Assembly: GCF_013112245.1 (NCBI RefSeq)
Contig: NZ_WVRN01000001.1
Span: 2,484,501-2,548,500 of the forward strand
Reading direction: 5' to 3'
Source: Ruegeria sp. HKCCD4315
GTDB lineage: Bacteria; Pseudomonadota; Alphaproteobacteria; Rhodobacterales; Rhodobacteraceae
DNA length: 64,000 nucleotides
Made by a program: the position numbers and the translations under genes. Below are positions 1 to 8,849 of the stretch, piece after piece. How positions within the stretch are numbered: position 1 is the first letter of the stretch; each line of letters opens with the position of its first letter. Under the pieces are notes generated by a model. That model ran no database searches. It saw only the letters and a list, made by a program, of their open reading frames with translations, and had not been told where the DNA came from.

Positions 1-57
1 GTTTAGTTCCGTAGTGACCAGTGTTGTCTGAGTTGATTGCAACGCCGTTCTCCGAAG

Positions 58-1056
58 CTAGTGCGCAAGCACAACCTTTTCTTCTCGAGGCGCTATGCCG
101 AAGTGCCTTCTGTAGTGTTTGGAGAACACGCTTTGTGTTGAGAATCCGCAGGCCGTAGCAACGTCGATCACGCGCATCTGGGTTTGCTGCAGCAATACGC
201 GTGCCCTCTCGAGCCTTAGAACCATCATGTAGGTTTTTGGGGTCATTCCCAGATATCGGCTAAACAACCTTTCAAGTTGCCGTGTCGATATCCCAACCTG
301 ACGAGCGATAACCGACGGTGAAACAGGCTCTTCCCAGGTTTCCTGCATATAGCTCAGTGCTTTGGACAACTTTTCGTTCCGGTGTTTCGAACCGTAAAGG
401 CTGGACATACTCTGACGACAATTTCCATCACGCATAGAGCCACAAAGGAGTTGGTCAGCGACCTGACTGGATGTTTCCGGGCCCGCCTTTTCGCGGATCA
501 CGGAAGAAAAAAGGTCCAGAGTAGCGGCTCCCCCCCCACAGGAGACGATGTTGGATGTCTCTTCAAAAATTGTGCAGGCAGGCTCCAGATCCAGATAGCC
601 TTCCTCAAAGACAGGCTTCATTCTCCAGTGCGCGCTGATGCGCCCCTCGTTCGCTATGCCGATCCGGGCGAGAAACAGTGCGCCACCTCCCAGTCCGAAA
701 AACCGTGCTCCAAGTCGTGCGGCTTGCCGTAGCCAGGCCGCAGTCTTCCCGGATTTGGGGTAGTCTTGGGAATTAAAGGCGCAGCAAACAACGATGCAAT
801 CCCCACGTCGTACATCAGGCAAGGCGCCATCGGCTGTCACTGTCAGCCCTGAAGAAGATTCTATGCTATCCCCTGTTTCGCTGGCTGTTTTCCATTGAAA
901 GAAAGCCTTACCCAATGCTTCGTTGGCGGCGGCCAGAGAGTCGATACCGGATCCCAGTTCCAATGCAGAGAACCCGGGCATCAATAAGAATACGAAGCGG
1001 TTCACCTCAACAAGTTCACTTAGAACCACATCTATGTCTTTCTCTGGCCGCCCCAT
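58..1056 (-). CDS. GbdR/GlxA-type AraC family regulator
   Basis: Transcriptional regulator of 332 aa with a DJ-1/PfpI (class I amidotransferase-like) sensor domain at about residues 15-190 and a C-terminal AraC double helix-turn-helix at about 230-325 (IARQVGISTRQLERLFSRYL, then a second helix pair ending in FSKHYRRHFGIAP). In known members such as Pseudomonas GbdR this architecture senses glycine betaine or dimethylglycine. It lies 14 nt downstream of the dimethylglycine-dehydrogenase-like gene on the same strand, so it is probably co-transcribed with the demethylation genes. The ATG at 1056 is preferred over an upstream TTG because AGGAG lies 7 nt before it. The ligand is inferred from context only. 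Confidence 0.85.
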   Translation of the reverse strand: MGRPEKDIDVVLSELVEVNRFVFLLMPGFSALELGSGIDSLAAANEALGKAFFQWKTASETGDSIESSSGLTVTADGALPDVRRGDCIVVCCAFNSQDYPKSGKTAAWLRQAARLGARFFGLGGGALFLARIGIANEGRISAHWRMKPVFEEGYLDLEPACTIFEETSNIVSCGGGAATLDLFSSVIREKAGPETSSQVADQLLCGSMRDGNCRQSMSSLYGSKHRNEKLSKALSYMQETWEEPVSPSVIARQVGISTRQLERLFSRYLGMTPKTYMMVLRLERARVLLQQTQMRVIDVATACGFSTQSVFSKHYRRHFGIAPREEKVVLAH

Positions 1057-1070
1057 GGTTTTTCTCCTGA

Positions 1071-3521
1071 TCAAGAACGCATGTTTGCGCCGTTGGCGTC
1101 GTAGATTGGTCCTGCCAGAACCAGCGCATCGTAGAAGTTGCCCAGAATTTCCACTTGAAGCGTCGTTCCCGGCGTTGCGAACTCGGCTGCGACGTAACCC
1201 ATCGCCATCGACTTGCCGACATGGTGCGCATAGCCGCCCGAGCTGACGTAGCCGACCGGTTCACCATCTTTCAGGATCGCCTCGTCATGGGCCACGTCGA
1301 TCCCCTCGACGTCGATGGTCATTGTCACCAACTTCTGCGAGACGCCTTCATCGCGGGCTTTCAGCGTTGCTTCTTTGCCGACGAAGTCCTTCTTCCAGTT
1401 GATGAAGTCATCCATGCCGGATTCGACAGCGTCGAAGTCGGGACGGTATTCCATCGTCCAGACACCCCAGCCCTTCTCGAGTCGCATCGACAGCAACGCA
1501 CGCGCGCCGTACCAGCGATAGCCCAGATCGGCGCCGGCCTCTTCGATGGCGTCTGCCAGACGCATCAGGTATTGCGGTTTGCAATAGATTTCGTAGCCCA
1601 ATTCGCCAGAGAAGCTGATCCGGTTGATGATCACCGGCACGCCGCCGACAAAGGTCTGGCGCAGGTCACGGAACTTGAAGGCTTCGGCTGAAACATCGTC
1701 ACGGGTGATCCGGGCCAGCAGGTCCCGCGATTTCGGGCCGGACAGGGCAATCCCGTGCCAGTCGTCCGAAACGTTGGCATAAGAAATGCCTGCGGGCAGG
1801 TCTTTTTCGAACCAGCGGCGGTGTGCTTCCTGCATTGCGCCGGAACCGAACAGCATAAAGTGATCCTCGGCCAGGCAGGCAACCGTCAGATCGCCGTAAA
1901 GCTTGCCCTTGGGCGTCAGCATCGGCGTCAGCGCCAGGCGTCCGGGCTTGGGAACAAAGCCGGCTAGGATATGGTTCAGGTATTCGCGAACACCATCACC
2001 CTTGAACTCATGCTTGGCAAAGTTGGCGATCTCAATGCCGCCGACAGCTTCGCGCACGGCCTTGATTTCCCGGGCGACATAGTCGTGCGACCGGTTGCGT
2101 TCAAAGGTTGGAACCTCGTGCGCATCTTCCGGGCCGTCGGCATACCAGAGTACGTTTTCGAGGCCGAAACCCTGATCCATCACCGCACCCTTGGCGATCA
2201 TGCGATCATAAAGCGCGGTCGTCTTCTGCTTGCGGCCCTTGGGCAGGGTTTCGTTCGGGAAGGTCATCACGAACCGGCGTTCGTAGTTTTCCGACGACTT
2301 GATTGTGCCCCAGTCCGGTGTCGCGAATTCACCAAAACGCGCCACGTCCATCGCCCAGACATCGATGGATGGCTCGCCGTCGATCATCCATTCCGCAAGG
2401 GTTAGGCCCACGCCGCCGCCCTGGCAGAAGCCTGCCATGACACCAACCGCCACCCAGTAGTTCTTCATGCCCGGAACAGGACCGATCAGCGGGTTGCCAT
2501 CAGGACCAAACGTGAACGGACCGTTGATCACATCCTTGATCCCGGCATTGGCCATGGCCGGAAGACGCTCGAACGCGGTTTCCAGACGATCCGCCACACG
2601 ATCCAGATCCGGTGGCAGCAGTTCATGACCGAAGTCCCAAGGTGTCCCGCCGACTTTCCACGGGGTCGCCTGGGCCTCATAGGTACCCAGCAACATGCCC
2701 TGCCCTTCCTGACGGCAGTACACGTTGGCCTCAAAGTCGATGCCGTGCGGTAGCTGCTGACCAAAGTTCACGACCTCGTCCATGCGCTCGGTGATCAGGT
2801 AATGGTGCTCCATCGGCTGAACCGGCAGATGAAGGCCCGCCATATGGCCCACCTCACGCGCCCACAGACCGCCGCAGTTCACGACGTGCTCGGCATTGAT
2901 CGTGCCTTTGGGGGTGACAATGTCCCAGCTGCCGTCGGGGCGCTGTGTCATATCGGTGGCGCCACAGTGGGTGAAATACTGGGCGCCATGCGCCTTGGCC
3001 GCCTTGGCAAAAGCGTAGGTCGTGCCAGACGGGTCCAGATGGCCGTCCTGCGCGTCCCACAGAACCGCGTGATAGTGGTCCGGATCGATCAGCGGATGAC
3101 GCTCAGCCAGTTCCTTGGGCGAGATGAATTCCTGATCCAGGCCCATGTAACGCGCTTTCGAACGCTCGCCCTTCAGGTAGTCATACCATTCCTTGGTAGA
3201 AGCGGCGTAGAAGCCACCGGTCTGATGCAGACCAACAGATTGGCCGGACAGTTCTTCGATCTCTTTGTAAAGATTGATCGTATATGATTGCAGGCGCGAG
3301 ATATTCGGATCCGAGCTGATGGTGTGGATACCGCCGGCCGCGTGCCAGGATGAGCCGGATGTCAGCTCGTCACGTTCAAGCAGGACCGCATCCTTCCAAC
3401 CGAACTTGGCCAGGTGGAACAGGATCGAGCAACCAACAACGCCGCCGCCAATAACAACGACTTTGGCGTGCGACGGCAGTTTCTTTCCGCCTGTGGACTC
3501 GTCGGTCTGAATAGTAGGCAT
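1071..3521 (-). CDS. Dimethylglycine/sarcosine dehydrogenase-like FAD protein with GcvT domain
   Basis: Flavoprotein of 816 aa. The N-terminal DAO-type FAD domain has the dinucleotide motif VVVIGGGVVG near residues 21-30 and a His60 in SSWHAAGG, the usual site of covalent flavin in this family. The C-terminal half (about 430-810) is a GcvT/aminomethyltransferase-type tetrahydrofolate domain. Family members oxidatively demethylate dimethylglycine or sarcosine and pass the one-carbon unit to THF. GAGGAAA lies upstream of the ATG. The gene follows an MttB homologue on the same strand and precedes a GbdR-like regulator, which fits use of a methylated amine such as betaine. The exact substrate is not visible in the sequence. 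Confidence 0.85.
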   Translation of the reverse strand: MPTIQTDESTGGKKLPSHAKVVVIGGGVVGCSILFHLAKFGWKDAVLLERDELTSGSSWHAAGGIHTISSDPNISRLQSYTINLYKEIEELSGQSVGLHQTGGFYAASTKEWYDYLKGERSKARYMGLDQEFISPKELAERHPLIDPDHYHAVLWDAQDGHLDPSGTTYAFAKAAKAHGAQYFTHCGATDMTQRPDGSWDIVTPKGTINAEHVVNCGGLWAREVGHMAGLHLPVQPMEHHYLITERMDEVVNFGQQLPHGIDFEANVYCRQEGQGMLLGTYEAQATPWKVGGTPWDFGHELLPPDLDRVADRLETAFERLPAMANAGIKDVINGPFTFGPDGNPLIGPVPGMKNYWVAVGVMAGFCQGGGVGLTLAEWMIDGEPSIDVWAMDVARFGEFATPDWGTIKSSENYERRFVMTFPNETLPKGRKQKTTALYDRMIAKGAVMDQGFGLENVLWYADGPEDAHEVPTFERNRSHDYVAREIKAVREAVGGIEIANFAKHEFKGDGVREYLNHILAGFVPKPGRLALTPMLTPKGKLYGDLTVACLAEDHFMLFGSGAMQEAHRRWFEKDLPAGISYANVSDDWHGIALSGPKSRDLLARITRDDVSAEAFKFRDLRQTFVGGVPVIINRISFSGELGYEIYCKPQYLMRLADAIEEAGADLGYRWYGARALLSMRLEKGWGVWTMEYRPDFDAVESGMDDFINWKKDFVGKEATLKARDEGVSQKLVTMTIDVEGIDVAHDEAILKDGEPVGYVSSGGYAHHVGKSMAMGYVAAEFATPGTTLQVEILGNFYDALVLAGPIYDANGANMRS

Positions 3522-3693
3522 ATTTCGTTTTTCCTCAGGAATTCAGCTTTCACTCTGACTGCATTTGGGTGCACACTCCTCGTTTTGACCCAAAGCATCT
3601 ATCTCGGTGAAAAGGGGTTCTCTTCTTTGCAGTGGATTGCTGGTCGGCAGAACGATCCCGGTCATCGCGATCGTCCTGCCGAACCTGCAAATG

Positions 3694-5253
3694 TCAGAAA
3701 TCCGTGGCAGCGCCACCCTCGGCCTTGCGTTTGGCAACAAAGGCGTCAAGCTCGTCTTTTATCGCCGGATCCAGGGCTGGGGCTTCGTAGGAGGCAAGGC
3801 GGTTTTTCCACTCTGCGTTGGCACGCTCGATCGCAATCGGCGATCCGGCCTCCTGCCAGGTCTCAAAGTTGCGCCAGTCACTCAGGATTGGCGAATAGAA
3901 GGCGTCGCGATAACGCGCCTGGGTGTGTTCAGTGCCAAAGAAGTGACCCGCTGGCCCGACCTCATTGATGGCTTCCAGCGCCAGGTCTTCCGGGCTGGTC
4001 GAAACCGGCTGAAGGAATTCCGTGATCATCTGCAGCAGGTCGATATCAAGCATCACCTTCTCATACGAGCAGCACAGCCCTCCTTCGAGCCACCCTGCCC
4101 CGTGCATCAGCATGTTGGCGCCGCCATTGATGGCACCCCAAAGCGAGAAGACCGCCTCGTATGCCGCTTGCGAGTCAACCGTATTGGCCGCGCACACATT
4201 CGAAGAGCGATACGGAATGCCGTAGCGCCGCGCCAGCTGTCCGCCGATATGCTGCGCTTTCATGTATTCCGGCGTACCAAACGCGGGCGAGCCGGTCTTC
4301 ATATCCACGTTCGACGTGAAGCCGCCATACATCACCGGCGCGCCTGGCCGCACCATCTGGGTAAAGGCCACACCCGCCAGAGCTTCGGCGTTTTGCAGGG
4401 TTACGGCACCGGCAATCGTAACGGGCGCCATCGCCCCTGCCAGCGTGAAGGGTGTGATTACAACAGGCTGGCCCATCTCGGACAACGCCATCACGCCCTG
4501 CATCATCGGAATATCGAGCTGCAGAGGAGAGTTCGTGTTGATGATCGAGAACATGCAGGCCTGATCACGCATCTGGTCATGGGTCAGACCATGGGCAATC
4601 CGCGTCATCTCGATTGCATCGGAGACACGCTCCTCACCAAGTGAGTAGATGCAATAGGCCTTGTCGGTCAGCGTGATGTAATCCTGAATACAATCAAGAT
4701 GGCGGATAGACGCGTGAATATCGACGGGTTCCACCGGATATCCACCTGTCACATGCAGAACATTGTGCATCTGGGCCAATCGCAGGAAGTTGCGAAAATC
4801 TTCCTGATTGCCCGCGCGCCGACCCCGATCCGTATCCGAGCAATTCGGCGCGCTTGCCATCATGTTGAATACAATGTTGTTTCCGCCCATGGTCACGTTG
4901 TGCTGGGCGTTTCGCGCGTGCAGTGTGAATTCAGACGGCACGCTTGCAATGGCTTCGTTGATCAGATCGGGATCGAAGCGCACACGCTCTTCACCGTCCC
5001 GGACATCGGCCCCTGCCTTTTTCATCACGGCGCGCGCGTCATCATGCAACACGTCCAGGCCGGTTTCTGAAAGCAGTTTCAGGGATGCCTGGTGAATATG
5101 CTCAACCTGATCATCCGAAATCAGCTCAACGGCCGGATAGGAACGCCTAAGCTGCGCGAACGGGCGCTGTACGATTGCCGGAGCTGGTGCCCCGCCATCA
5201 CGGCGACGCCCTCGGCGTCCGCGCGCCTTTTGGGCCAGTTGATCAGTAGTCAT
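3694..5253 (-). CDS. MttB-family corrinoid methyltransferase, non-pyrrolysine type
   Basis: Protein of 519 aa of the trimethylamine methyltransferase (MttB) TIM-barrel family, which moves a methyl group from a quaternary or tertiary amine to a cob(I)alamin protein. The reading frame is complete with no in-frame amber codon, so it belongs to the non-pyrrolysine (MtgB, glycine-betaine-type) branch rather than true trimethylamine MttB. No MttC-like corrinoid protein is encoded nearby, so the partner must be elsewhere. The Arg/Gly-rich N-terminus (RGRRGRRRDGG) is a common extension. It is transcribed toward the dimethylglycine-dehydrogenase-like gene with a 172-nt gap. Substrate (betaine, proline betaine, carnitine) is undetermined. 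Confidence 0.85.
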   Translation of the reverse strand: MTTDQLAQKARGRRGRRRDGGAPAPAIVQRPFAQLRRSYPAVELISDDQVEHIHQASLKLLSETGLDVLHDDARAVMKKAGADVRDGEERVRFDPDLINEAIASVPSEFTLHARNAQHNVTMGGNNIVFNMMASAPNCSDTDRGRRAGNQEDFRNFLRLAQMHNVLHVTGGYPVEPVDIHASIRHLDCIQDYITLTDKAYCIYSLGEERVSDAIEMTRIAHGLTHDQMRDQACMFSIINTNSPLQLDIPMMQGVMALSEMGQPVVITPFTLAGAMAPVTIAGAVTLQNAEALAGVAFTQMVRPGAPVMYGGFTSNVDMKTGSPAFGTPEYMKAQHIGGQLARRYGIPYRSSNVCAANTVDSQAAYEAVFSLWGAINGGANMLMHGAGWLEGGLCCSYEKVMLDIDLLQMITEFLQPVSTSPEDLALEAINEVGPAGHFFGTEHTQARYRDAFYSPILSDWRNFETWQEAGSPIAIERANAEWKNRLASYEAPALDPAIKDELDAFVAKRKAEGGAATDF

Positions 5254-5445
5254 CCGATAGTACCTTCATTGCCGGAGTTAAGCCTGAGAACGAGTGGTTT
5301 GGGCGTTACGCCTCAAGTCATTTACCGCTTAGGGCGGCAGGCAAAGAAACCTGACCGCGATTCGTCGCTCAATCCTGCGTGGGCCCGCGAACGGAAAAGT
5401 CCGCTATTACTTGGAGGTACCAGTCGCTGTTTCATTTTTGGTTTT

Positions 5446-5476
5446 CCAATATGCCGCACGAGATGCGGTATATTGG
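5446..5476. promoter_or_regulatory. 31-bp inverted repeat upstream of mttB-like gene
   Basis: Two 13-nt arms, CCAATATGCCGCA and TGCGGTATATTGG, separated by CGAGA, pair with one mismatch. The repeat lies between the 3' end of the XRE-cupin gene and the start of the mttB-like gene (5253), in the expected promoter zone. It is a plausible operator. Its right edge TATATTGGAT resembles TATATTAGAT in the xre-thrC intergenic region, so the XRE-cupin protein is one candidate binder and the GbdR-like protein another. A transcription terminator is less likely because no T-run follows on either strand. Confidence 0.45.
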
Positions 5477-5516
5477 ATAAATACCATGATTCAGTCAATA
5501 CACTTTATAGGCCTTC

Positions 5517-6110
5517 TCAGACTGACGCTGTAGGTTCCTGATATTGAGTCGGCTGAGCCACGAGAAGGATGGCCTCCGTTTCTCCATCCGCCTCGTTGTT
5601 AATGCGATGATTGCAGTCACTGCGGTATCGCAATGTATCGCCCGCCTCAGCCCGAACAGTTCGTCCAGCGACCGTTACCGACAGTGAGCCGGACAGGCAG
5701 GTCAGGTGCTCGAAGGTTCCAGGCGCGTGGGGCTTTGAATCAAGCTCTGCTCCGACCTTCATGAGAAGCCTGTGCCACTCTACGGGAAGAACAGTGCGTC
5801 GCGGGCTCAGCATATAAATCTCGCATTTACCGTCCGCACTTCGCTGCATCGGCGTGGAATAGTGATGAAGATGCTCGATTGGATCCTCGCCACCAGGCGT
5901 GCCCTCAAGCAAGCTAAGGTCAACGCCAAGTGCCTGAGAAAGGGCCCAGACTATGGAAAAGGTCGGGTTGGTGGCACCCCTCTCAATGGCGGATAGCATC
6001 GATCGGGACACCCCTGTACGCTCAGAGAGTCGCTCAAGGGTCAAGCCCAGCGATTTCCTGGCTTCCTTCATAATTTTCCCAATTTCAGGTGTAGGTGAAG
6101 GTATGTTCAT
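5517..6110 (-). CDS. XRE family regulator with C-terminal cupin domain
   Basis: Regulator of 197 aa: Cro/C1-type helix-turn-helix at about residues 10-65 (LERLSERTGVSRSMLSAIERG) followed by a small-molecule-binding cupin barrel at about 95-190. This architecture (PuuR/SutR-like) commonly controls amine or amino acid metabolism. It is divergent from threonine synthase with a short shared promoter region holding a 14-bp direct repeat, and it ends just upstream of the mttB-like operon, so it could control either neighbour. The effector is unknown. Confidence 0.88.
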   Translation of the reverse strand: MNIPSPTPEIGKIMKEARKSLGLTLERLSERTGVSRSMLSAIERGATNPTFSIVWALSQALGVDLSLLEGTPGGEDPIEHLHHYSTPMQRSADGKCEIYMLSPRRTVLPVEWHRLLMKVGAELDSKPHAPGTFEHLTCLSGSLSVTVAGRTVRAEAGDTLRYRSDCNHRINNEADGETEAILLVAQPTQYQEPTASV

Positions 6111-6118
6111 TCCGTAGT

Positions 6119-6179
6119 TCCACTATATTAGATTTTTGTTTACGAACGATGGAGGTCTTGCTAAATCCACAATATTAGA
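6119..6179. promoter_or_regulatory. Direct repeat between xre and thrC
   Basis: TCCACTATATTAGA (6119-6132) and TCCACAATATTAGA (6166-6179) match at 13 of 14 positions with starts 47 nt apart, in the shared region between the divergent XRE regulator (start 6110) and threonine synthase (start 6196). Paired sites in such a position commonly bind the divergent regulator. This is inference from position and repetition only. Confidence 0.4.
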
Positions 6180-6195
6180 AATCTTGGAAAATGCC

Positions 6196-7593
6196 ATGCT
6201 CTACTCAAGTACTCGCGGGAACGCACCCGCTCGATCCCTCCGAGAGTTGCTAAGCCGTGGAACTGCAGAAGATGGCGGTCTTTACGTGCCTGAGGCCTGG
6301 CCCGAACTTACATCCAGCGAATTGGCCACGCTGGGCGGACGGGCCTACGACCAGATTGCATCGGATGTTCTGGCACTGTTTGGCGGAGCTGAGTGGCAAC
6401 AGTGCGACTTCCCCACAGGCATAAGAAAAGCGCTGGCCGGTTTCGAACGCAATGATGGCCCACCCCTCTCTCGCCTGAATGACCAGCTGTGGAGCATGGA
6501 GCTTTTCCATGGCCCCACACTCGCTTTCAAGGATTACGCCCTCGCCCCTTTGGCGGAAGCGATCGATCGGGAACTCACAATCACTGACAAACGCGCGACC
6601 GTACTCTGCGCAACGTCGGGAGATACTGGCGCAGCCACCGCAAATGCCTTTGCGGGACGTTCGCGAGCCAATGCAGTAATTCTGTTTCCGGAGGGCCGCG
6701 TCTCTGATGTTCAACGCAAGCAGATGACCTGCCTGGGAGCCGCAAACGTTCAGGCAATTTCCGTTCGAGGCGACTTTGATGACTGCCAAAGCATAGTCAA
6801 AAACCTGTATCAATGCGAAGTTGCCAAAGAATATAGCTATACGGCTGTGAATTCGATCAACCTGGCCCGGATCCTCCTTCAGACGTCCTACTACATTTAC
6901 GCTTCGGTCAAAATCCACAACGATTACGGCCAACACGTGAACTTTGCTGTCCCCAGCGGGAATTTTGGAAATGTCTTTGCGGGCTATATCGCGAAGCAAA
7001 TGGGCGCTCCCATCGGGAAGTTGATCGTCACTTCGAACGAAAATGATGTCCTTCCCCGGCTGTTCGAGACTGGTATGATGTCGAAGGCAGAGACAATACC
7101 GACGATCTCGCCGAGCATGGATATTCAGGTTTCCAGCAACTTTGAACGAATGCTGTGGATTCTGAAAGGACGCGACGGGAACGCAACGCGTGACATGCAA
7201 ACGCAGCTCGCTGAGAGGTCTTTTTACGAACTTTCGCAATCCGAGCATTCAAGACTGACCAAAGACTTCGACGCGATGAAGTGCGGCAAAGACGATGCCT
7301 TAAACACCATGCGCCAGATCCATAAGCAGTTCGGCAAGATCATTTGCCCACATTCGGCAACCGGCTACTTCGCGGCGGATCAGCTGAGGGCAACGCTTAA
7401 CGGACCCATTGTTGTCGCTGAAACAGCCCATCCGGCAAAATTCCCGACGGCAGTTGAAGAAGCGCTTGGAACATTCCCAGAAACTCCGGCGCGGCTGGAA
7501 GACTTGTTTGCCCGCGAAGAAGAGTTCGCAACTGTCGATCCAACGGTTGAAGCGGTGCAAAGTGTGATTGATGGAAAATTCGCAACACCATGA
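6196..7593 (+). CDS. thrC: Threonine synthase
   Basis: PLP enzyme of 465 aa that converts O-phospho-L-homoserine to threonine in the cytoplasm. The N-terminus MLYSSTRG and the PLP lysine motif FHGPTLAFKDYAL (Lys112) are typical of the family, as are SGDTGAATA and the glycine-rich VPSGNFGN phosphate-binding loop. The open frame extends 20 codons further up to a TTG, but the ATG at 6196 with GGAA before it begins exactly at the family N-terminus. It overlaps the following P-loop gene by 4 nt (ATGA), so they are translationally coupled. The divergent XRE-cupin regulator may control it. Confidence 0.92.
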   Translation: MLYSSTRGNAPARSLRELLSRGTAEDGGLYVPEAWPELTSSELATLGGRAYDQIASDVLALFGGAEWQQCDFPTGIRKALAGFERNDGPPLSRLNDQLWSMELFHGPTLAFKDYALAPLAEAIDRELTITDKRATVLCATSGDTGAATANAFAGRSRANAVILFPEGRVSDVQRKQMTCLGAANVQAISVRGDFDDCQSIVKNLYQCEVAKEYSYTAVNSINLARILLQTSYYIYASVKIHNDYGQHVNFAVPSGNFGNVFAGYIAKQMGAPIGKLIVTSNENDVLPRLFETGMMSKAETIPTISPSMDIQVSSNFERMLWILKGRDGNATRDMQTQLAERSFYELSQSEHSRLTKDFDAMKCGKDDALNTMRQIHKQFGKIICPHSATGYFAADQLRATLNGPIVVAETAHPAKFPTAVEEALGTFPETPARLEDLFAREEEFATVDPTVEAVQSVIDGKFATP

Positions 7594-8378
7594 AGCTGAC
7601 GTGTGCAACCCCGGAAGTTCAATCTCTTCTGAGTGAACCGCGTGACATCCTCCTGATCGGGATGTCGGGAATTGGAAAGACGCTCCTTTCGAGCTTTTTG
7701 AACCAATCCGGGGCGTGGCGCTATGTGTCGATAGACGCCCAAATCCAGGGGCAGTATTTGCGCAAGCAGATACTTGATGCATTCAATGCCGAGGTCAGCA
7801 AGGGAGCTATGCTGTCCAAGTTGCAGGAATTGGGCATACTCAACTTGGACGACGAATTGTGCAAGGACACTCTTGCGCCATTGACTTCCTATTTGGGGAT
7901 GCCTGGAGACCCAGACAGAGGCGGGATTGAATTCAACGAATATGTGAAACGGCAGAACTTTCATAGGCAGGCTGAACTCACCGCAGTCGAAGACCTTCTT
8001 AGCCTGGATTCCAGTCAGCCAGTTCTGGCTGATTCAAGCGGGTCGTTCTGCGAATTGTTTGCGGCTGGTGACCCCACATTTTCTGCTTTGAAAGAAAGGT
8101 TCCTTATCGTTTCGCTGAGGGAGAACGACGAACTCGTCCAGAACTTGATAGCGAGGTACGTTGAGAAACCAAAGCCAATCTACTATTCTCCGGACCTGCT
8201 TTCGGAATATTGGCGCGACTATACGGCAAAGGCTGGAGACCGGGATAAAGATGTCGACCCAAAGAAATTCGCGCTTTGGTCGTATCAGAAGCTAATTTCG
8301 GTCAGGCGAGATAAATTTGCGGCACTAGCTAAGCACAGCGACATATCTATTAGTGCCGCAGATTTGCGATACGCCTAA
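7590..8378 (+). CDS. P-loop NTPase/kinase-like protein coupled to thrC
   Basis: Protein of 262 aa with a clear Walker A motif GMSGIGKT (residues 24-31) placed directly after the first beta strand, as in small-molecule kinases of the shikimate/gluconate kinase fold. A later strand VLADSSGSFCEL (about 145-156) sits where shikimate-kinase-type enzymes have a glycine-rich segment. No other domain is recognised. The start overlaps the thrC stop, indicating one operon. Because thrC uses a phosphorylated amino acid, a role as an amino-acid kinase is conceivable but unproven. It could also be a regulatory ATPase. Confidence 0.7.
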   Translation: MKLTCATPEVQSLLSEPRDILLIGMSGIGKTLLSSFLNQSGAWRYVSIDAQIQGQYLRKQILDAFNAEVSKGAMLSKLQELGILNLDDELCKDTLAPLTSYLGMPGDPDRGGIEFNEYVKRQNFHRQAELTAVEDLLSLDSSQPVLADSSGSFCELFAAGDPTFSALKERFLIVSLRENDELVQNLIARYVEKPKPIYYSPDLLSEYWRDYTAKAGDRDKDVDPKKFALWSYQKLISVRRDKFAALAKHSDISISAADLRYA

Positions 8379-8507
8379 GTCTTCATCGACGAACCTGCTA
8401 ACACCACCAAGACGACGCCTCTGTAGGGGCGATCCGCGCGCGGCACCCACAGGCAAGCGGACGCGCTCAGCGAGGCGCCTGCGCCCAAACGCAATCTGGA
8501 ACGAGAC
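8379..8507 (+). pseudogene. IS630-family transposase fragment (degenerate)
   Basis: Reading the frame at 8379 gives VFIDEPANTTKTTPL, a stop, then GRSARG and further residues. This resembles the DDE-domain core of IS630-type transposases (VFIDET...PLRGRSPRG) with an internal stop and a Thr-to-Pro change after FIDE. Neither transposase end nor terminal repeats are visible. It is an isolated decayed piece directly after the P-loop gene, and the rest of the stretch to 8711 has no recognisable gene. Confidence 0.55.
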
Positions 8508-8711
8508 CTAAGTGCGGCCGCAGTGTTTGACCCGGACCGATCTCCCAACTGGAAGCCAATGCTGGAAAAGCCTGCTTTGCGGTTGGAATCCGCCCAAACC
8601 GCCCACGTATGAGCCCGGATGCAACATGCACGAGAAGTTTGCCTGCCTCCAAGCGCCTAGCGGCATCGCTGCGATTACCCAATGAGCTTCGAACGCATAA
8701 CTTCCGTCTTT

Positions 8712-8749
8712 AAGGTTTCTAAAAGTATACTGGTTGATAGATTGCCCCT
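8712..8749. promoter_or_regulatory. HxlR-type operator copy upstream of iorA
   Basis: On the minus strand 8731-8712 reads AGTATACTTT-TA-GAAACCTT, matching AGTATACTTT-n2-GTAACCTACT found upstream of hxlR (21948-21969) and mdaB (19310-19331). The identity with the hxlR upstream region extends further: 8722-8749 matches the reverse complement of 21930-21957 at 26 of 28 positions. It lies about 100 nt before the iorA start, so iorAB-cytochrome c is probably controlled by the HxlR protein encoded at 21993. A further partial half-site, GTAGGTAACCACT, lies at 8757-8769. Confidence 0.6.
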
Positions 8750-8849
8750 GCGAGATGTAGGTAACCACTAAAGGCGACCCCCCAGGCGCTGTAAACCTGA
8801 AGCTCTGCTGAAAATCTTGACGACAAGCCAAAAAGAGGACCTCCCCAAA

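Noticed and set aside
3607-4644. A 345-codon open frame on the plus strand
   Set aside because: Antisense to the MttB-family gene and starting in its 3' flank; no family features.
3694-5253. Pyrrolysine-containing trimethylamine methyltransferase
   Set aside because: The reading frame has no internal amber codon, so it belongs to the non-pyrrolysine branch.
8508-8831. A 107-codon open frame on the minus strand upstream of iorA
   Set aside because: It covers the operator and promoter region and has no recognisable protein features; short frames here are expected by chance.
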